Shown here piece by piece: positions 61,066-64,000 of a stretch of 64,000 nucleotides of DNA (its first letter is position 1; every line of letters begins with the position of its first letter). Source of the stretch: Pseudomonas triticicola. GTDB lineage: Bacteria > Pseudomonadota > Gammaproteobacteria > Pseudomonadales > Pseudomonadaceae. Both the position numbers and the translations under genes were made by a program. The notes under the pieces are model-generated. The model was not told the origin of the DNA, did no database searches, and was given only the letters and a program-made list of their open reading frames with translations. The DNA lies in the NCBI RefSeq assembly GCF_019145375.1, contig NZ_JAHSTX010000001.1:3075001-3139000 (forward strand), read 5' to 3'.

Positions 61066-61992
61066 TCAGGTGGGCATCGGATGCAGATCGCAATTGCGCC
61101 CGGCCTTGGCCAGTTGGCCGGGGACATCGTGGCCCAGCAGCGCCGGCAAGCCGCGCGAAAGCTTCAGCAACAGCGGTAAATCGATCCCGGTGGGAATGCC
61201 GACTTCATTGCACAGGTTCACCAGGTCTTCGGTGCAGATGTTGCCCGACGCACCCGGCGCAAACGGACAGCCACCGAGGCCACCCAGCGCCGCATCGAAA
61301 CGCCGCGCGCCGGCCTCGTAAGCGGCCAGCACATTGCACAGACCGAGGCCGCGGGTGTTGTGGAAATGCAGGGTCAGATCGGCCGGCGAAACCCGCTGCA
61401 AAACGCGCCGCACCAAGCGATCCACCTGACGCGGATTGGCCATGCCGGTGGTGTCGGCGAGGCTGATGCCGTGAATGCCGAGCTCTTGATAAGCGTCGAC
61501 AATTTGCAGCACGCGATCCTCATCGATCCGGCCTTCGAACGGACAACCGAACGTGGTGGCGATGCTGCCGTTGAGGCGCACACCTGAGCCGCTGACAAAC
61601 GCAACAATGTCAGCGAATGCCGCCAGCGACTCTTCGCAACGCATGCGCATATTGGCCAGGTTGTGGGTCTGGCTGGCGGACATCACCAGATTCAACTCAT
61701 CGGCATTCGCCGCCAGTGCCCGTTGCGCACCTTTCAGATTGGGGATCAACGCCACGTAAATCACCCCTGGCTGACGCTGGATGCCCGTGAACACCTGCTC
61801 GCCGTCACGCAGGGCCGGAATGGCTTTGGGCGAAACGAACGAGCCGGCCTCGATGCGGCTGAATCCGGCCTGTGACAATTGATTGATCAGGGCGATCTTG
61901 TCAGCGGTTTCCACCCACGTCGGCTCGATCTGCAAACCGTCGCGGGGCGAGACTTCCTGGACGATCAGGGTTTGCGAATAGTCAGTGATCAT
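61066..61992 (-). CDS. Hydroxymethylglutaryl-CoA lyase family protein
   Basis: A 308-residue HMGL-like TIM-barrel enzyme. Signatures: VQEVSPRDGLQIEP at the N terminus, GSFVSPKAIP, GISLADTTGMANP, and LHFHNTRGLGLCN with metal-binding His pair. The catalytic Cys loop GLGGCPFAPGASGN matches HMG-CoA lyases and related (citramalyl-CoA type) lyases. Its gene overlaps the CoA-transferase stop by 4 bases, so the pair probably activates a hydroxy-dicarboxylate to its CoA ester and cleaves it. No other leucine pathway genes are near, hence the acid itself is unknown. Confidence 0.9.
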   Translation of the reverse strand: MITDYSQTLIVQEVSPRDGLQIEPTWVETADKIALINQLSQAGFSRIEAGSFVSPKAIPALRDGEQVFTGIQRQPGVIYVALIPNLKGAQRALAANADELNLVMSASQTHNLANMRMRCEESLAAFADIVAFVSGSGVRLNGSIATTFGCPFEGRIDEDRVLQIVDAYQELGIHGISLADTTGMANPRQVDRLVRRVLQRVSPADLTLHFHNTRGLGLCNVLAAYEAGARRFDAALGGLGGCPFAPGASGNICTEDLVNLCNEVGIPTGIDLPLLLKLSRGLPALLGHDVPGQLAKAGRNCDLHPMPT

Positions 61993-63182
61993 TGCACGAC
62001 TCCTTGGCCTTTCAGACGGTCGATGTCGAGTTCAGTCAGGCCGAGATTGGCGAGAATATCGTCGGTGTGCTGGCCCAGCTTCGGCCCCGACCAGTTCACC
62101 CCGCCGGGGGTCTCCGAGAGTTTGGGGACAATGCCGGGCATCTTCACCGTCGCGCCGCCGGGCAACTTGGCATCGAGCAGCATGTCCCGCGCCTGATAGT
62201 GCGGATCAGCGACGATGTCAGCCACCGAGTAGATGCGCCCGGCCGGCACTTCAGCGGCTTCGAGGGCGGCCAGTACCTCATCGATCGGCAGGCTGCTGGT
62301 CCAGTGGGTGATGGCCGCATCGAGCAAACCGCTCTGCGCCGCGCGGCCGTCGTTGTGGGCGAACTCTTCTGCCTCGGCCAGATCAGCACGGCCGATGGTG
62401 TGCATCAGACGCTTGTAGATCGGGTCGCTGTTGCCGGCAATCACCACATAAGCGCCGTCGGCGGTGAGGTAGGTATTGGAGGGCGCGATGCCCGGCAAGG
62501 CGCCGCCGCTGCGTTCGCGGACATGGCCGAGCATGTCGTATTCCGGCACCAGACTTTCCATGACGTTGAACACGCTTTCGGCCAGAGACACATCGACAAC
62601 TTGCCCACCGCCCTGCCCGGTCTTGACCCGCAACAGCGACATCAGCGCGCCGATCACCGCGTGCAACGAGGCCAGCGAATCGCCGAGGCTGACGCCGACT
62701 CGCGCAGGTGGCGAATCGGGATTGCCGGTGGTGTAGCGGATGCCGCCCATGGCCTCGCCAATCGCACCGAAACCGGGACGGTCGCGGTAAGGGCCGGTCT
62801 GGCCGTAGCCGGAGATACGCACCAGGGTCAGGTTCGGATTCAAGGCATGCAGCACGTCCCAGCCCAGACCGAGTTTTTCCAGCGCACCGGGGCGCAGGTT
62901 TTCAATGATCACGTCGGCGTCGCCGGCCAGTTGCTTGACCAGTTCGATGCCTTCAGCGGATTTGAGATTGAGCGCCAGGGATTTCTTGTTGCGCGATTGC
63001 AGGTACCACCACAGCGAAGTGCCCTCGTGCAGCTTGCGCCATTTGCGCAGCGGGTCGCCCTGACCCATGGCTTCGATCTTGATCACCTCGGCGCCGAACT
63101 CGGCAAGCATGCGCGCGGCAAACGGCGCGGCGATCAGGGTGCCGATCTCGATCACTTTGATCGCACTCAAAGGGGCAGTCAT
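61989..63182 (-). CDS. CaiB/BaiF family (class III) CoA-transferase
   Basis: A 397-residue class III CoA-transferase. The N-terminal IKVIEIGTLIAAPFAARMLAEFGAEVIKIE is typical, as is ENLRPGALEKLGLGWD. The catalytic Asp is likely in the segment SLGDSLASLHAVIGAL near residue 167. Members pass CoA from acyl-CoA donors to carboxylates such as formate, carnitine, citramalate or itaconate. The 4-base overlap with the HMG-CoA lyase-like gene implies a joint pathway. A REP doublet lies between it and the LysR gene. Confidence 0.92.
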   Translation of the reverse strand: MTAPLSAIKVIEIGTLIAAPFAARMLAEFGAEVIKIEAMGQGDPLRKWRKLHEGTSLWWYLQSRNKKSLALNLKSAEGIELVKQLAGDADVIIENLRPGALEKLGLGWDVLHALNPNLTLVRISGYGQTGPYRDRPGFGAIGEAMGGIRYTTGNPDSPPARVGVSLGDSLASLHAVIGALMSLLRVKTGQGGGQVVDVSLAESVFNVMESLVPEYDMLGHVRERSGGALPGIAPSNTYLTADGAYVVIAGNSDPIYKRLMHTIGRADLAEAEEFAHNDGRAAQSGLLDAAITHWTSSLPIDEVLAALEAAEVPAGRIYSVADIVADPHYQARDMLLDAKLPGGATVKMPGIVPKLSETPGGVNWSGPKLGQHTDDILANLGLTELDIDRLKGQGVVQ

Positions 63183-63319
63183 CGCGGGTACCTCTTGTTC
63201 TTGGAATATGTCGCCAAGGCTAGAGGAACGAAGATCGGCGAATCCAGCCGTCTCTCGGCAATGGGCGTTCGCGAAATGCGAATGCTCCGCTGTGATTCGG
63301 TGGTGAATTCAGGGCCGCC

Positions 63320-63408
63320 TTCGCGAGCAGGCTCGCTCCCACAAGGTTCTGTAGTGGTTTCAGATTCTGTGTTCACAAGTTCAATGTGGGAGCGAGCCTG
63401 CTCGCGAA
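63320..63408. repeat. REP doublet (class A)
   Basis: Inverted units at 63320-63343 and 63385-63408 with a 41-base spacer, between the LysR gene and the CoA-transferase gene, both on the minus strand. Confidence 0.93.
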
Positions 63409-63432
63409 GAGGCCATCAGCCGCAATGAAGAT

Positions 63433-64000
63433 CTACCGCCCACGCAAATGCTCAAACAACATCCGGCTCACCGGCGACAACCCCGCCTCATCGCGCACCA
63501 CCACAATCAGCGCGCGATCCGCCCAGGCATCGGTCAGCGGCACCGCGCGCAAGCCCAGTGCCTGACCAAACAACTCATAGGCTCGCTGCGGCAGAATGCC
63601 GATGCCCATGTTCGCCTGGACCATCCGGCAGACCGCATCGAATCCCGGCACATGAATGCGGATGCGCAGGACTTTGCCGGCCTGCCGCGCCGCTGCATGG
63701 GTACGCATGTTGATCGAACTGGCTGCGTGCAAGCCGACGTAATCGCTGTCCAGAGTTTCATCGAAAGTCACCGATGCGCGCGTAGCCAACGGATGCTCCG
63801 GGAGCATCACCACCACCAGTTTGTCCTGACGGTACAACACGCTGTGCAGGCCTTTGGTGTCGCTGTCCTCAGAGCAGATGCCGAGGTCGGCGACGCCATC
63901 GAGCACGCCCTGAATCACCCCGGCGCTGGGCCGTTCTTCAAGGTCGGTCTTGACCTGCGGATGCCGCGCGGAGAAGTCGCGCAAATCTTCAGGCAAGAAC
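63433..64000 (-). CDS. LysR-family transcriptional regulator (partial, cut by window end)
   Basis: Only the C-terminal 188 or so residues are in the window; the helix-turn-helix and start lie beyond 64000. The visible part is a LysR effector-binding domain: HPQVKTDLEERPSAGVIQGVL, DGVADLGICSE, LYRQDKLVVVMLPEHPLA and VQANMGIGILPQRAYELF. It probably regulates the CoA-transferase, lyase and MFS genes that follow on the same strand after a REP pair. Confidence 0.9.
   Translation of the reverse strand, partial: FLPEDLRDFSARHPQVKTDLEERPSAGVIQGVLDGVADLGICSEDSDTKGLHSVLYRQDKLVVVMLPEHPLATRASVTFDETLDSDYVGLHAASSINMRTHAAARQAGKVLRIRIHVPGFDAVCRMVQANMGIGILPQRAYELFGQALGLRAVPLTDAWADRALIVVVRDEAGLSPVSRMLFEHLRGR

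Noticed and set aside
60191..61093. 300-codon minus-strand frame overlapping the MFS gene
   Set aside because: It is a shifted frame of the MFS gene extended through the REP doublet; the true frame carries the 12-segment transporter.
9460..63408. CRISPR array from the many short palindromic repeats
   Set aside because: The units occur as isolated inverted pairs at gene borders, without regular spacing or unique spacers and without cas genes.

Overview
The window looks like chromosomal DNA of a fluorescent Pseudomonas (P. fluorescens/koreensis-type). Supporting evidence: high GC; an algU-mucA-mucB-mucD cluster without mucC; a PhaG-type protein; a bamC-dapA-gcvR-bcp neighbourhood; and many paired palindromes of the P. 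fluorescens REP type (core GGGAGCGAGCCTGCTCGCG). This assignment rests on gene content and protein resemblance, not on a database search.

Layout. 0.1-4.5 kb: RNase Z, two ferritin-fold stress proteins (DUF892 and manganese catalase), a chromate transporter and tRNA-Ser. 4.5-12.5 kb: the purC/MBL/bamC/dapA operon, gcvR-bcp, a PerM-type permease, a TusA-like protein and a BepA-like protease. 12.5-16.6 kb: envelope-stress regulon algU-mucA-mucB-mucD with two candidate autoregulated AlgU promoters. 16.9-21.1 kb: nadB, ygfX-sdhE, ygfZ and an HDOD protein. 21.2-27.8 kb: a tricarboxylate uptake locus, tctE-tctD divergent from tctC-tctB-tctA plus an AbrB-family gene, with a Crc/Hfq-type motif at the tctC ribosome binding site. 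27.9-29.8 kb: ung and an enoyl-CoA hydratase-family gene. 29.9-37.5 kb: an accessory-looking, somewhat AT-richer block with a tightly packed three-gene unit: GT4 glycosyltransferase, a membrane-anchored protein of unknown function, and an 1843-residue RTX protein.

38.4-48.4 kb is the most coherent system. A guanidine-I (ykkC) riboswitch precedes an ABC transporter, two urea-carboxylase-associated proteins (carboxyguanidine deiminase subunits by analogy), a biotin-dependent carboxylase and allophanate hydrolase. Together they form a guanidine import and degradation pathway (guanidine to carboxyguanidine to allophanate to ammonia plus CO2). The carboxylase gene carries a complete REP doublet inside its coding sequence, read through in frame between two domains. 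A possible riboswitch expression platform is visible, in which the first gene's Shine-Dalgarno region is perfectly complementary to an aptamer hairpin.

48.7-64 kb: a diguanylate cyclase, a CWC protein, an RsuA-type pseudouridine synthase, phaG, tRNA-Gly, a hipBA-type toxin-antitoxin pair with repeated operator-like sites, a DUF6124-type protein, tam, small membrane and periplasmic proteins, a LysE exporter, a 3' remnant of a fosA-like gene, and a catabolic module (MFS transporter, HMG-CoA lyase-family enzyme, CaiB/BaiF CoA-transferase, LysR regulator cut by the window end). REP doublets occur at many gene borders in this part.
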